Assembly: GCF_005405485.1 (NCBI RefSeq)
Contig: NZ_BJED01000005.1
Location: 134,580-198,579 of the forward strand
Reading direction: 5' to 3'
DNA from: Enterococcus hulanensis
GTDB lineage: Bacteria > Bacillota > Bacilli > Lactobacillales > Enterococcaceae
DNA length: 64,000 bases
The position numbers and the translations under genes are program-made. The notes below the pieces were generated by a model. It did not search any database and had not been told where the DNA came from. It saw only the letters and a list, made by a program, of their open reading frames with translations. Shown here in pieces: positions 10,100-19,290 of this stretch (positions within the stretch are counted from its first letter, which is position 1; every line of letters starts with the position of its first letter).

Positions 10100-11053
10100 A
10101 TGGATGTGACGACTGCACAGTATGCTGATTTTTATCAATTCTTAAACACCTTGGATTGCTACTTAGGTGATGATGGCCAAATGGTCGGCGAAGTTCAGCG
10201 TTTCGCTGAGAATCCGCGGCGGGAAATCGCCGCCTTCGTGACCAGAGAGACGAGTGCGCAAATTGCGGTGCCAGCTGATTTTATTCGGCTGCTGTATGTA
10301 ATGAAGGGGAATGTGAGTGTCCAGCTTGATGGCTTGGAAAAGACGTTGAATACGGGCGGGCTGATCATAGCTAATCGAGCAACGCCGCTTTCTTATCGTG
10401 GTGCCTTTGATGCTGAAGTGATCGTCTTTTATTTCAAGCCGAGTTATTTTTCAGAGTCATTGCTGGGGCAGTTTTTTGAAGAGCCGCAGCTTTATCGTTT
10501 TTTTGTGGAGGCGTTAAGTGATGAGTTTAGCGGGATCGCGCGTTTTCTGGTTTATGATTTTGCCAAGGTCACGGATGTTCATTTTTACGCGCTGCTGTTG
10601 TTAAAGCAAGTGGTCAAAATGGCTTACTTCAATAATAAAGTCACCAAATCGGCCTTCATACTTTTGATTGTGGAGATCAGTCAAGCCGAACCGGAGCGGT
10701 TGATCGCCAAAGACCGATTTGTCTCCAATGGACAGCTGACCGAAGAGATACTGGCTTATATCGATGCTCGGTTGGATCAGGTGACCTTAGAGGAGGTCGC
10801 GCAAAAATTTCATTTTCATCCGAATTATTTATCGAGTTTATTGAAGGAGAAGACGGGCCATTCGTTTACGGAGATCGTCTTGTTAAGAAGAATTGAGCGT
10901 TGTAAAAGCTATTTAGAACAAACCGATCTGACCGTTCAAACGATCGTGGAGCGTCTGGGCTATAAGGACAAAGCCTTTTTCTATAAGCGCTTTAAGCAGA
11001 TCGAAGGAGTCACGCCGCGTCAGTATCGAAAAATGCGAGAGGAAGAAAACTAA
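10100..11053 (+). CDS. AraC-family transcriptional regulator
   Basis: Protein of 317 residues. The N-terminal half looks like a cupin-type sensor (VPADFIRLLYVMKGNVSVQLDGLEKTLNTGGLIIANRATP). The C-terminal AraC double helix-turn-helix begins near residue 218: LEEVAQKFHFHPNYLSSLLKEKTGHSFTEIV and the second helix pair ending in DKAFFYKRFKQIEGVTPRQYRK. The ligand is unknown. The stop codon overlaps the start of the next gene (TAATG), so the two are cotranscribed. Confidence 0.88.
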   Translation: MDVTTAQYADFYQFLNTLDCYLGDDGQMVGEVQRFAENPRREIAAFVTRETSAQIAVPADFIRLLYVMKGNVSVQLDGLEKTLNTGGLIIANRATPLSYRGAFDAEVIVFYFKPSYFSESLLGQFFEEPQLYRFFVEALSDEFSGIARFLVYDFAKVTDVHFYALLLLKQVVKMAYFNNKVTKSAFILLIVEISQAEPERLIAKDRFVSNGQLTEEILAYIDARLDQVTLEEVAQKFHFHPNYLSSLLKEKTGHSFTEIVLLRRIERCKSYLEQTDLTVQTIVERLGYKDKAFFYKRFKQIEGVTPRQYRKMREEEN

Positions 11054-11361
11054 TGTATGAAGATATTTTTGCCGAAGTTCAGTTAACGGTTGTCGAACAG
11101 CCAATCGAATGGGTGGAGGAGCTGCCGCTGTATCGCGGTCATCTTAAAGAATTGCCTTTTATCACGGGAGAGGGTTCCTCGAAAAAAGCCATGTACCGCC
11201 AACTAGCGGAGCAATATCAGGAATATGCCGCGTTGAACCAAGTCGAGGACAAAGAGGAGGAAATGACTTCTTCCTTATTAACGGCGGATCAATTGTTGAA
11301 GTATTATGATGGCGAGACCTTTGACGGCTTTTCTTTGGGTGATTTATTGAAGGATAAGTAG
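11053..11361 (+). CDS. small hypothetical protein coupled to the AraC regulator
   Basis: Acidic protein of 102 residues whose start overlaps the regulator stop (TAATG) with AGAGGAAG as the ribosome binding site. The segment GHLKELPFITGEGSSKKAMYRQLAEQYQEY faintly resembles HicB-like folds (pseudo-catalytic RNase H strand and helix), but no partner toxin lies beside it and no function is assigned. Confidence 0.65.
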   Translation: MYEDIFAEVQLTVVEQPIEWVEELPLYRGHLKELPFITGEGSSKKAMYRQLAEQYQEYAALNQVEDKEEEMTSSLLTADQLLKYYDGETFDGFSLGDLLKDK

Positions 11362-11421
11362 AGCAAGTTTGTATACCTTTTCAAGCTTTTTCGCTAAACT
11401 AGATGAAAAGGAGCTGAAGCT

Positions 11422-11772
11422 ATGTCACCGATCGAAAAATATATCAATGATGCCGAGCAAGAGCAGCAGCCGATGCTGAAAGAAATCTACCAGCTTATCA
11501 AAGAAATGGTTCCGGCAGAAACAACAGAGAAAATTTCCTATGGGATGCCGACCTTTTATTTAACGGAGAACTTGGTTCATTTTGGCGCCATGAAAAAACA
11601 TTTAGGCTTCTATCCGACACCTAGTGCGATGGCGGCTTTTGAAGACCAGCTGAAAGACTATAAAACCTCAAAAGGCGCATTGCAGATTCCCTATAAGCAA
11701 GACTTGCCGACGGACTTGATCACGGACATGGTCCGCTTTCGACTGAAAGAAGTGGTGGAGAAAAATGCTTAA
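11422..11772 (+). CDS. DUF1801 (YdhG-like) protein
   Basis: Protein of 116 residues with the DUF1801 hallmarks EKISYGMPTFYL, HFGAMKKHLGFYPTPSAM and GALQIPY. Related proteins are described as frataxin-like iron chaperones, but the biochemical role here is not established. It overlaps the following VOC gene by 8 bp. Ribosome binding site AAGGAG lies before the ATG. Confidence 0.8.
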   Translation: MSPIEKYINDAEQEQQPMLKEIYQLIKEMVPAETTEKISYGMPTFYLTENLVHFGAMKKHLGFYPTPSAMAAFEDQLKDYKTSKGALQIPYKQDLPTDLITDMVRFRLKEVVEKNA

Positions 11773-12130
11773 AGAACTTGAGATCATGCTGTATGTCAAG
11801 GATGTCGCAGGCTCGGCCACCTTTTGGCAGGAAGGCCTAGGCGGAAAGATCATTTCCCAGCAAACGATGCCGGACGACTCTCTGCAAGTCACAGTCGAAT
11901 TATTCGAAGCGGTATATCTGGTCCTCTTCGATCGTGATTTCATTGAGAAATATTCGCCTGAGGTCGTCGATAACTTTCCTTCGTTACTATTGAAGGTGAC
12001 AGACTTGGACAATTATCATGAACGTCTGCAAAAGCTTAGTCCAACCGTGAACCCAATCACGGATCAGGGCGGAAGACGGCTGTTCAACTTCGCCGATCCA
12101 GAAAATAATTATTTTGTTTTGAGTGAATAA
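11765..12130 (+). CDS. VOC-family (glyoxalase/bleomycin-resistance fold) protein
   Basis: Protein of 121 residues, the usual length for a single VOC domain, made of two beta-alpha-beta-beta-beta units: LEIMLYVKDVAGSATFWQEGLG at the start and RRLFNFADPENNYFVLSE at the end. A terminal Glu/Asp typical of the metal site is present, but substrate is not predictable. It is translationally coupled to the DUF1801 gene. Confidence 0.75.
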   Translation: MLKELEIMLYVKDVAGSATFWQEGLGGKIISQQTMPDDSLQVTVELFEAVYLVLFDRDFIEKYSPEVVDNFPSLLLKVTDLDNYHERLQKLSPTVNPITDQGGRRLFNFADPENNYFVLSE

Positions 12131-12160
12131 CCTTCAAGCAATTGAAGGTTATTTTTTTGT
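12126..12160 (+). terminator. rho-independent terminator
   Basis: Stem AATAACCTTCAA / TTGAAGGTTATT with GCAA loop, followed by a T tract; it starts within the stop codon of the VOC gene. Confidence 0.85.
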
Positions 12161-12575
12161 CAGTCACGCTTTTCGCAGTATGAAACGTGAAAAAGTTAGT
12201 CACAAAGCTATCACCTTTTTCTGTGCAATCAGTTTAGCGTGATGATATGCGTACGAAAATAAGACATTTTTCCGATTTTAGAAAAATGTTTCTTTGTTTA
12301 TGAGTTAGCTGTCAGTCACATTTTCGCAGTATAAAACGTGAAAAAGTTAGTCACAAAGCTATCACCTTTTTCTGTGCAATCAGTTTAGCGTGATGATATG
12401 CGTACGAAAATAGGGACATTTTTTCGGTTTTAGAAAAATGTATCTTTACCCATGAGTTAGCTGTCAGTCACATTTTCGCAGTATGAAAGTGAAGAATATA
12501 GTCATTAGTATGCCGCCTCTTTTTTGCGCAATCAGTTTCAGAAGAATACTTCTTTACCTCTGAGCTAGCAGTTCT
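12161..12575 (+). repeat. tandem dispersed intergenic elements (two full and one degenerate copy)
   Basis: Three copies of a unit of about 150 bp follow each other at roughly 12161-12311, 12312-12463 and 12464-12575. Each begins at AGCTGTCAGTCA-like sequence and contains TTTTCGCAGTAT. The first two carry GATGATATGCGTACGAAAAT and a terminal hairpin (ATTTTTCC...GAAAAAT). In copy 1 the arms TCACGCT (about 12165-12171) and AGCGTGA (about 12236-12242) pair perfectly. Copies 1 and 2 are nearly identical; copy 3 has lost its 3' half. This explains most of the 592-bp gap; the rest (12576-12722) is AT-rich upstream region of the next gene. Confidence 0.75.
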
Positions 12576-12722
12576 TTATTGGAACTCATGGAATCCTTTA
12601 AAGTTTATAGGGCGAATATCATCAAACTATTACTGGATTTAAGTCAAATTCCTTGTGAATTGTTGTATTATCTTAAAAGGAAAAAGAGCTTTCATTGATT
12701 AATTTATTTAGAGGAGAGTATT

Positions 12723-13613
12723 ATGGTACAAATTTTGTTGGGGCTGCTAGGTGTCCTATTGGTTTACTATCTTTTTTATTTTGTTCGCGATTTGATCGCT
12801 GAACGTGGAAACTGGGGCGGCGGAAACTTTTTGGTTTCTGGTGTGATCGGTTTTATTACGGACGCGATGGATACGTTAGGGATCGGCAGCTTTGCACCGA
12901 CGACGATGCTGCTGGAAACGACTAAGCAATTAGACAATGACCGTCAATTGCCGGGGACATTAAATGTCTCACACACGGTTCCAGTAATTATTGAAGCATT
13001 TATTTTTATCACGGTAGTTAAAGTAGCACCGTTGACCTTGTTTTCATTAGTTCTTGCAGCGATCGTCGGTTCTTATGTCGGCTCGAAAACCGTCAGTAAG
13101 CTGCCTGAGAAAAAAGTGCAGTTTTATATGGGAATCGCGTTGATCGTCACTGCTGCATTGATGGCGTTAAAACAATTAGGATTGCTTGATTTATTAGGAA
13201 CAGGCAATCATTTAACTGGTTTGACTGGGATAAAATTGATCATCGGGATTGTCGGCAACTTTATTCTAGGCGCTTTGATGACGATCGGCGTTGGCTTGTA
13301 CGCGCCGTGTATGGCGATGGTTTACATGCTGGGCTTGAGTCCGTTGGTGGCTTTTCCTATTATGATGGCTTCTTGTGCGGGTCTGATGCCTGTTGCCGGA
13401 ACCAACTTTATTAAATCGGGTGATTATTCTCGCAAGGTCAGCTTGGCGATTACGATCGGCGGGATCATCGGTGTGATCATCGCGACACGCTTTGTTACTG
13501 GTTTGAATATGACTGTTTTAACATGGGTCGTGATCTGTGTTGTCCTTTATTCAGGTTTCACTTATATCCGTAAAGGAATGCACGTTGTTGCAGGTAATTT
13601 GAAGAAGTCCTAG
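12723..13613 (+). CDS. TauE/SafE (TSUP) family transporter
   Basis: Membrane protein of 296 residues with about eight hydrophobic helices in two inverted halves (GVIGFITDAMDTLGIGSFAPTT and the repeat GIVGNFILGALMTIGVGLYAPCM). TSUP proteins export or import sulfite, sulfoacetate or related small anions; the substrate here is not predictable. GGAGAG lies before the ATG. It is a single-gene unit ending in a strong terminator. Confidence 0.85.
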   Translation: MVQILLGLLGVLLVYYLFYFVRDLIAERGNWGGGNFLVSGVIGFITDAMDTLGIGSFAPTTMLLETTKQLDNDRQLPGTLNVSHTVPVIIEAFIFITVVKVAPLTLFSLVLAAIVGSYVGSKTVSKLPEKKVQFYMGIALIVTAALMALKQLGLLDLLGTGNHLTGLTGIKLIIGIVGNFILGALMTIGVGLYAPCMAMVYMLGLSPLVAFPIMMASCAGLMPVAGTNFIKSGDYSRKVSLAITIGGIIGVIIATRFVTGLNMTVLTWVVICVVLYSGFTYIRKGMHVVAGNLKKS

Positions 13614-13637
13614 AGAGAAATCTCTAGGCTTTTTTTT
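13609..13637 (+). terminator. rho-independent terminator
   Basis: Stem CCTAGAGA / TCTCTAGG with GAAA tetraloop and an eight-base T run; it overlaps the end of the TSUP gene. Confidence 0.9.
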
Positions 13638-13715
13638 AAAATCATTAAGCGTATCTGTTCAATAGCCGCGAGATGGCAGATAATAAGTGAAAGACTTTAC
13701 TGACAGGGAGAAAAT

Positions 13716-15272
13716 ATGGATCAGGAATTATTAATCATCGACTTGCTGTCTGCCGGGGAGCAGCTTTATAAACGCGTTCGGAAAAACCGACAAAAGAATC
13801 TGATTTCGGCTTTTCTGTTTTTGGTTGGCGCTTGTCTACTATTTTTTGGTATCGGCAGTTTTGTTTATCAACGTTTAGAGCTGCGAGTCCATTCGATCGA
13901 TAGCGGTTATTGGCTGCGGGGCTTTTATCATTTATCGCTAGTGTTGGGAGTCCTCAGTGTGGCAGCTGTTGCTGTTTTTTTCATCGTGAATGGGCTTCAA
14001 GGTATTCGTCTGCGGCGATCGTTTCAACGTTTTCTGGAGCGCTATGTAAAAAGGGCGGTGCAGTATCCTGTGATCTATCAGGATCGCGAGGCTTATTATT
14101 TGGCGGAGGAGGCGCGCAAGCCGTCGCTTCGTTTATTGAAATCGGATTGTCTTGAATTGACTACGACCTTTGATGGCGGAACGATTTATTTAGGCAATCG
14201 CCAAGAATTTTGGGGCTTTGCTTCTATTCAATTGTTTGTTTTGAATGGGGAACCGCCAGTATTGCCAGTGACCTTTCCAAAGGCACAGGGAATGAATCGG
14301 ACGTGGTCTTTGTTAGCGATCGGTCTGATTTTTCTCGGAGCTGTCGGAGTGTTTGCTTATGATGGGCTGACGCGTCATCAAAGACTTTACGGTGATACTT
14401 CTGAACCGATACAGCCAACGGCTTCAAGTGAAGCAGCGCCGCTGACTAGTGAGGATTTATTGACGCAGCAAGGGACCGCTCCAACGAAGAAAGTGAACCA
14501 AACAAATCATTTAGACTTGAATGAACAAACCCGTGAGCTTTATCTGACAACGGATGGCGGGACGACTTGGTCCTTTGTGCCATTGAAACCGGAATGGCTG
14601 CGTTCAGGCAGCTATTTACTGACGAGTGGCGAGATTCCGATGGGGTATTGGATGGATAAGACGTATGATATCTCAAAGGAGTTTTCTTGGTTTATTTATT
14701 CGGAAAACGAAAAGGACCTGTTTTTCTTATTCTCTAATGACAATGGCAAGACGTGGCAAAAATCACTCGTATCGGATATGGCCCAGAGAATTCGGTATCG
14801 GAAGGCTCAGTTTTTCGCGGATGGCAGCGGGGTGTTGGTGCATTCCAATGTATCGCCGGAGGTTTCCTCGGAAGGGTTGGAGATTTTTCAGACGAATGAT
14901 CAAGGAAAGACATGGCAGCGGAGCAACGGCACGACGATCGGACAGCCTGTTCAAAATGTCAGCTTCGTTAATCCAACGTTAGGGTTTGTTTCAACCAGAG
15001 AGCAGCTCTATTACACCAATAATAGCGGCAGCTCCTTCAAAGAAGCGGTGGTGACGATCCCGGCGGATTATCAGACAGGTGGTCTGGATCTTTTTCAATC
15101 GCCGAATGAAGTTACGCAGGTCAGCGCCAATCAGCTGGAGGCTAAATTCTATTTGTTGAAAATGCGCGGGATCGATCAGGGCAAGATGTTTGCTTGTTTG
15201 TATCGGTCTTCCGATAATGGCGAGACGTGGCAATTTATTGAGCAGCTGTCGCAGGTAGAGCAGAATGATTAA
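13716..15272 (+). CDS. membrane-anchored Asp-box (BNR-like) repeat protein
   Basis: Protein of 518 residues. Two transmembrane segments lie at about 27-50 and 70-92 and a third at about 195-215, after which the chain is probably outside the cell. The C-terminal part from about 270 contains repeated Asp-box motifs: TDGGTTWSF, NDNGKTWQKS, NDQGKTWQRS, NNSGSSFKEA and SDNGETWQF. Such repeats build beta-propellers seen in sialidases and in photosystem assembly factors, but the catalytic residues of a sialidase are not evident. Function is unassigned. AGGGAG precedes the ATG. Confidence 0.7.
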   Translation: MDQELLIIDLLSAGEQLYKRVRKNRQKNLISAFLFLVGACLLFFGIGSFVYQRLELRVHSIDSGYWLRGFYHLSLVLGVLSVAAVAVFFIVNGLQGIRLRRSFQRFLERYVKRAVQYPVIYQDREAYYLAEEARKPSLRLLKSDCLELTTTFDGGTIYLGNRQEFWGFASIQLFVLNGEPPVLPVTFPKAQGMNRTWSLLAIGLIFLGAVGVFAYDGLTRHQRLYGDTSEPIQPTASSEAAPLTSEDLLTQQGTAPTKKVNQTNHLDLNEQTRELYLTTDGGTTWSFVPLKPEWLRSGSYLLTSGEIPMGYWMDKTYDISKEFSWFIYSENEKDLFFLFSNDNGKTWQKSLVSDMAQRIRYRKAQFFADGSGVLVHSNVSPEVSSEGLEIFQTNDQGKTWQRSNGTTIGQPVQNVSFVNPTLGFVSTREQLYYTNNSGSSFKEAVVTIPADYQTGGLDLFQSPNEVTQVSANQLEAKFYLLKMRGIDQGKMFACLYRSSDNGETWQFIEQLSQVEQND

Positions 15273-15280
15273 GATATAAG

Positions 15281-15312
15281 AAAGCCGCATTTGAAAAAAT
15301 GCGGCTTTTTAC
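15281..15312. terminator. bidirectional terminator
   Basis: Stem AAAGCCGCATTT / AAATGCGGCTTT with T runs on both strands, between the converging Asp-box gene and siderophore-binding-protein gene. Confidence 0.88.
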
Positions 15313-15314
15313 TG

Positions 15315-16280
15315 CTATTCAAAGGCTTTATTGACATCCTCCAGCATCATTTTAGTCGATTCCAAACCACCGCCGCTTAGGTACCAAACGTCTGGCTGTA
15401 GGGAAATCACTTTTTTATCTTTGCCGGCAGTTGTTTGAGCGACTAGTTCATTGTCAGCGACATTATTATTGCTGTCATCGCCGCCGATTGCTTTTGTCCG
15501 ATCGACGACAAAGAGCACATCAGGGTTTTTGTCTAAGACATATTCGTAAGAAACACTTTGTCCATGAGTTGAAACTTTGATCGCATCGTCAGCTTCAGCA
15601 AAGCCGAAGGTATCATAAATGATCCCGAAGCGTGAATCTTTTCCATAGGTAGATAATTGTCCTTCGTTGACTAGGACAGTCAAGGCTTTGTCCTTGCTTT
15701 CTTCTGCTTTTGCTTTGGTTTCTTTGATGCTGGTTTCAAGGGCTGTTAATTGTTTTTTCGCTGCTTTTTCTTTGCCGAAGATTTGGCCTAATGTTTCAAC
15801 ATTTTGTTTGATAGAGTTCCAGGTATCGGACGTATCCACTGCTAGGTACATCGTTGGCGCGATTTCCTTCAGCTGATCTAAGAAGTCGCTTTGACGACCA
15901 GAGATAATGATCAAGTCAGGCTTCATTTGGTTGATTTTTTCTAAATCAGGCTCCTTGATTCCGCCGGCTGAGTCGACTTTTTTGTAATCTTCCAAATAGG
16001 CTGGCAGGTTATCCGTTGCTGCACCCACGATTTTGTCGCCGACACCTAAAGCGTCCAAGGTATCTAGTGAGCCGTTATCGAAAACGACGACTTTTTCAGG
16101 ATTCTTAGGGACGGTGATTTTACCGTTCGAGTCATTGACCTCGATCGTTTCCTCTTTGACTGTGCTGCTTGTTGCGGCTTTTCCAGTCGAATCGCTGGTT
16201 CCTTCATTATTCGTTGAGCCGCAGCCGGCCAATCCAATCCCCAGCAATACCACAGATAATCCAACTATATATTTTTTCAT
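15315..16280 (-). CDS. yclQ: siderophore ABC transporter substrate-binding lipoprotein
   Basis: Lipoprotein of 321 residues with lipobox LAGC (residues 17-20 in GIGLAGCGS) and a FecB/FhuD-type periplasmic-binding fold split by a long helix: VVVFDNGSLDTLDALGVGDKIVG, PDLEKINQMKPDLIIISGRQ and PDVLFVVDRTKAIGG. It closely follows the layout of YclQ-type receptors for petrobactin-like catecholate siderophores, but ligand is inferred. It is last in the operon, 72 bp after the ATPase gene. Confidence 0.85.
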   Translation of the reverse strand: MKKYIVGLSVVLLGIGLAGCGSTNNEGTSDSTGKAATSSTVKEETIEVNDSNGKITVPKNPEKVVVFDNGSLDTLDALGVGDKIVGAATDNLPAYLEDYKKVDSAGGIKEPDLEKINQMKPDLIIISGRQSDFLDQLKEIAPTMYLAVDTSDTWNSIKQNVETLGQIFGKEKAAKKQLTALETSIKETKAKAEESKDKALTVLVNEGQLSTYGKDSRFGIIYDTFGFAEADDAIKVSTHGQSVSYEYVLDKNPDVLFVVDRTKAIGGDDSNNNVADNELVAQTTAGKDKKVISLQPDVWYLSGGGLESTKMMLEDVNKAFE

Positions 16281-16352
16281 GTTTGTTTCCTCCTAATTTA
16301 TAATTAAAGATCTCATTGGTGAATGAGTCTATTACCAAAAGTTAGCTGTTGC

Positions 16353-17111
16353 TTAATTGAAATACATGCAGAAGCGTTTGCCGTCCAGCTCACAGATTTT
16401 AATCTCCATGTCGTACAGAGCATTCAAAATGTGGGGCTGGATCATTTCTTCCATTGTTCCATGGGCGAAAATCGCTCCATTTTTCATCGCCACGATCTCA
16501 TCGGCGTAGGTCGCCGCGAAGTTGATGTCGTGAATTACCAGCAAAATGGTTTTATGCTCTTCCTCCACCAAACGTCGCAGGGTCTTCATTAGCTGGACCG
16601 CGTGATTCATGTCTAAGTTGTTCAAGGGTTCGTCTAATAAAATGTATTCCGTATCTTGCGCTAAGATCATCGCGATGTATGCCCGCTGTAGCTGACCGCC
16701 GGATAAGGTGTCGATCATCTCGTCGGCCATTTCGACTAAGCCGAGCTTTTCCAAAGCATAGTCGATCATGTCTTGATCCTCTGCGGTCATCCGGCCTTTT
16801 GAATAAGGGAAGCGGCCAAAGCCGACGAGTTCACGTACGGTGATGCGCAGATTGACGCCGTTGCTTTGCTTTAGGATCGATAATTTCTTGGACAGTTCAT
16901 TGGAGCGCCAAGCCTTTACCTCATTGTGATCGAGATAAATTTGACCGGCATCGATTGAAATCAAGCGGCTGATCATCGACAGCAGCGTACTTTTGCCAGC
17001 ACCGTTTGGTCCGATAAAGGCGGTTAGCTTTTCTTCTGTGATGGGCAGGTTGACCTCGGAAATCACTTTTTTCGTACCGTAATTCTTGGATACTTCATTA
17101 AGAACGATCAT
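16353..17111 (-). CDS. yclP: siderophore ABC transporter ATPase
   Basis: ATP-binding protein of 252 residues with Walker A GPNGAGKST (about 33-41), Q-loop ILKQSNGVN, signature LSGGQLQRA (about 137) and Walker B EYILLDEPLNNLD. It energises the two-permease importer encoded just upstream and overlaps the second permease gene by 4 bp. Confidence 0.92.
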   Translation of the reverse strand: MIVLNEVSKNYGTKKVISEVNLPITEEKLTAFIGPNGAGKSTLLSMISRLISIDAGQIYLDHNEVKAWRSNELSKKLSILKQSNGVNLRITVRELVGFGRFPYSKGRMTAEDQDMIDYALEKLGLVEMADEMIDTLSGGQLQRAYIAMILAQDTEYILLDEPLNNLDMNHAVQLMKTLRRLVEEEHKTILLVIHDINFAATYADEIVAMKNGAIFAHGTMEEMIQPHILNALYDMEIKICELDGKRFCMYFN

Positions 17112-18076
17112 TTTTGCCGCCTTCTCTCATAAATAATTTTCCAGATAAAGTACAGACCGCCGACAAATTGCGTTACGACACTGACGGTTGTCCTTAAATG
17201 AAAGACTTGTTCGACTAAAAATTGGCTGCCGACCAAAAAGATGATTCCCAGTAAAATCGCGGTGGGAAACAAATAGCTGTGGCGATAAGTCGGCATCAGC
17301 TGATAACTGATATTCGCGACAATAAAGCCTAAAAACGTGATCGGGCCAACTAACGCGGTCGCTGTTCCGGTTAACAGGCTGACTAAAAACAAGATCAGGA
17401 TCTGAAATTTATTTAGTGAGATCCCAAGATTCGTCGCTTGATCGCCGCCTAAATGCAGGACATCCAGATAACGATTGGCAGCGAACAAAATGACGGAGCC
17501 CAGTAAAATGATCCCAGCCGCTAAGCCTAGATGCGTAGTATTGATATTGCCGAAGCTGGCAAACAGCCGACCTTGCAGCAAATCGTATTCATTCGGGTCC
17601 ATCATCACCTGCAGGAAGTTGCTGGTACTGCTGAATAAGGTTCCGAAGATCATTCCCAGCATCAGCAGAATAAATAAATCATTTTGCCGCCGCTGCAATA
17701 AAAGCTTAGCTAATACCAAACTCAAGAGCGCCATCAAAAAAATACTGATCAAAAAGGTAGAGGTCTGTTCCTGCGAGAGCATCTTGACTCCGCCCACGAT
17801 AAAAAACAGCAGGGTTTGGATCAATACATATAAGGAATCCAAGCCAAGGATATTGGGTGTTAAAAATTGGTTTTGGGTCAGAGTCTGAAAACTGACGGTG
17901 GCCATTCCAGTCGCCAGCGCTACCAGTATGAAGGCCGCGACCTTTTTCCCCCGCAGCATCCAAGCAAACTGAAAGTTGCCATACGTGTTATAGGTCAAGT
18001 AAAGCCCGCATAAGAGTACAGCGCTGAACGCAAGAACGATCAGCAGCAGTTCTTTTTTGGCAAAAGAAATTTTCAT
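17108..18076 (-). CDS. yclO: siderophore ABC transporter permease 2
   Basis: FecCD-type permease of 322 residues with about nine transmembrane helices. The coupling region GLDSLYVLIQT and the GPITFLGFIVANISYQL segment, typical of the cytoplasmic helix that contacts the ATPase, are present. It overlaps both neighbours by 4 bp (ATGA junctions), so the four-gene importer is translationally coupled. Confidence 0.9.
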   Translation of the reverse strand: MKISFAKKELLLIVLAFSAVLLCGLYLTYNTYGNFQFAWMLRGKKVAAFILVALATGMATVSFQTLTQNQFLTPNILGLDSLYVLIQTLLFFIVGGVKMLSQEQTSTFLISIFLMALLSLVLAKLLLQRRQNDLFILLMLGMIFGTLFSSTSNFLQVMMDPNEYDLLQGRLFASFGNINTTHLGLAAGIILLGSVILFAANRYLDVLHLGGDQATNLGISLNKFQILILFLVSLLTGTATALVGPITFLGFIVANISYQLMPTYRHSYLFPTAILLGIIFLVGSQFLVEQVFHLRTTVSVVTQFVGGLYFIWKIIYERRRQK

Positions 18077-19020
18077 GCGCGCTTCCTCCTAACCAATAAG
18101 TAAATGAAGATCACACTGCCTACGATTCCCACTGTCAAGCTGACTGGAACCTCGTATGGCGCGATGACGATCCGCGAAAGAATATCGCAGGCCATCAAAA
18201 ACAGACTGCCGCTCAATGCGGTGATCCAGAGATTCTGCTTTACATGGTCGCCGTAAATCAAGGAAACGATATTCGGCACGATCACGCCTAAAAAAGGGAC
18301 GGTGCCTACCATGATCAAAACTAATCCGCTGGCCGCAGCAACCAAACCAATCCCAAGCAGCTGAGTCAAACGATAATTGACCCCTAGATTGACCGCCACA
18401 TCTTCACCTAGCCCGACGATTGTGAAGAAATAGGCAAAAAAATAAATGATAAAAAATAGCGGGATCGTCAGATACAACAGCTCATAGCTGCCTTTAGCTA
18501 CTAGTGAAAAATTTCCCTGCAGCCAAGAAGACATGTTTTGGATCAATTGAAACTGGTAAGCAAAAAAAGTCGCAACGGAACCGACGATATTGCCGAACAT
18601 CACGCCTAACAAGGGCAGAAAAATCGGGTCTTTGTTTGGCAGCAGCCGACTTAACCCCAAAAAGATCAAGGTGCCGAGAAAGGCGAAGGCAAAGGCGGCC
18701 AAGGTTCGGATCAATGTAGAGGCATTCGGCAAAAAGAGCATGACCAGCAAAATACCTAAGCGAGCACTATCCATCGTGCCGGCTGTTGTCGGTGAAACAA
18801 ATTTATTTTGAGTCAGATGCTGCATGATCAGACCGCAGATACTCATCGTCGCACCAGCCAAAATCAAGCTGACGGTCCGAGGCACGCGGGTAGTAGCAAG
18901 GATCAGCCACTGTTCTGGATCACCATGAAATAAAGCCTGCAGCATCAAATCTTTTACTCCGATAAAAATAGAGAGAGCGCTTAACAAACATAAAACAAGC
19001 ACGATTCCTTTCTTATTCAA
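18073..19020 (-). CDS. yclN: siderophore ABC transporter permease 1
   Basis: FecCD-type permease of 315 residues; RVPRTVSLILAGATMSICGLIMQHLTQNKFVSPTT near residue 45 is the classic family signature, and VPFLGVIVPNIVSLIYGD is the ATPase-coupling segment. It is the first gene of the operon, immediately behind a near-perfect Fur box. Confidence 0.9.
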   Translation of the reverse strand: MNKKGIVLVLCLLSALSIFIGVKDLMLQALFHGDPEQWLILATTRVPRTVSLILAGATMSICGLIMQHLTQNKFVSPTTAGTMDSARLGILLVMLFLPNASTLIRTLAAFAFAFLGTLIFLGLSRLLPNKDPIFLPLLGVMFGNIVGSVATFFAYQFQLIQNMSSWLQGNFSLVAKGSYELLYLTIPLFFIIYFFAYFFTIVGLGEDVAVNLGVNYRLTQLLGIGLVAAASGLVLIMVGTVPFLGVIVPNIVSLIYGDHVKQNLWITALSGSLFLMACDILSRIVIAPYEVPVSLTVGIVGSVIFIYLLVRRKRA

Positions 19021-19041
19021 TCACTCACCCCTCAGTTAATT

Positions 19042-19060
19042 GATAATGATTATCATTCTC
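19042..19060 (-). promoter_or_regulatory. Fur box of the siderophore importer operon
   Basis: GATAATGATTATCATTCTC matches the 19-bp Fur consensus at almost every position. A candidate promoter on the minus strand (TTGTTT, 18-bp spacer, TATATT) lies just upstream (19066-19095), so Fur would cover the transcription start. Iron-repressed expression is inferred. Confidence 0.88.
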
Positions 19061-19246
19061 TCTGAATATAAAGTTTAGGTGAAAAGCAAAACAAAAGCAA
19101 GTTATTTTTAAATGATATTTTCAATAAAAATGACGACATCAGGGGCGGGTTTCGCGGATTCGCTTATTATCATAGGGTTTGTATCAAAGATATTTGCTGC
19201 AAAACTTATTTTATTCAATTGTGTAGAACTGAATTTATTAAAGAGC

Positions 19247-19280
19247 AAAAAAGACTAGGAATTTCTTCCCAGTCTTTAGC
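19247..19280 (-). terminator. terminator of the DUF4177 gene
   Basis: Inverted repeat AAAGACTAGG / CCCAGTCTTT with an A-rich left flank gives a T run after the stem on the minus strand, just past the DUF4177 stop. Confidence 0.7.
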
Positions 19281-19290
19281 TAATACTCAT

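Noticed and set aside
11053..11361. HicB-type antitoxin
   Set aside because: Only weak similarity and no HicA-like partner; left as hypothetical.
12161..12575. The tandem units as a CRISPR array or an insertion sequence
   Set aside because: Units of about 150 bp lack short constant repeats with variable spacers and contain no transposase; similar single copies occur elsewhere.
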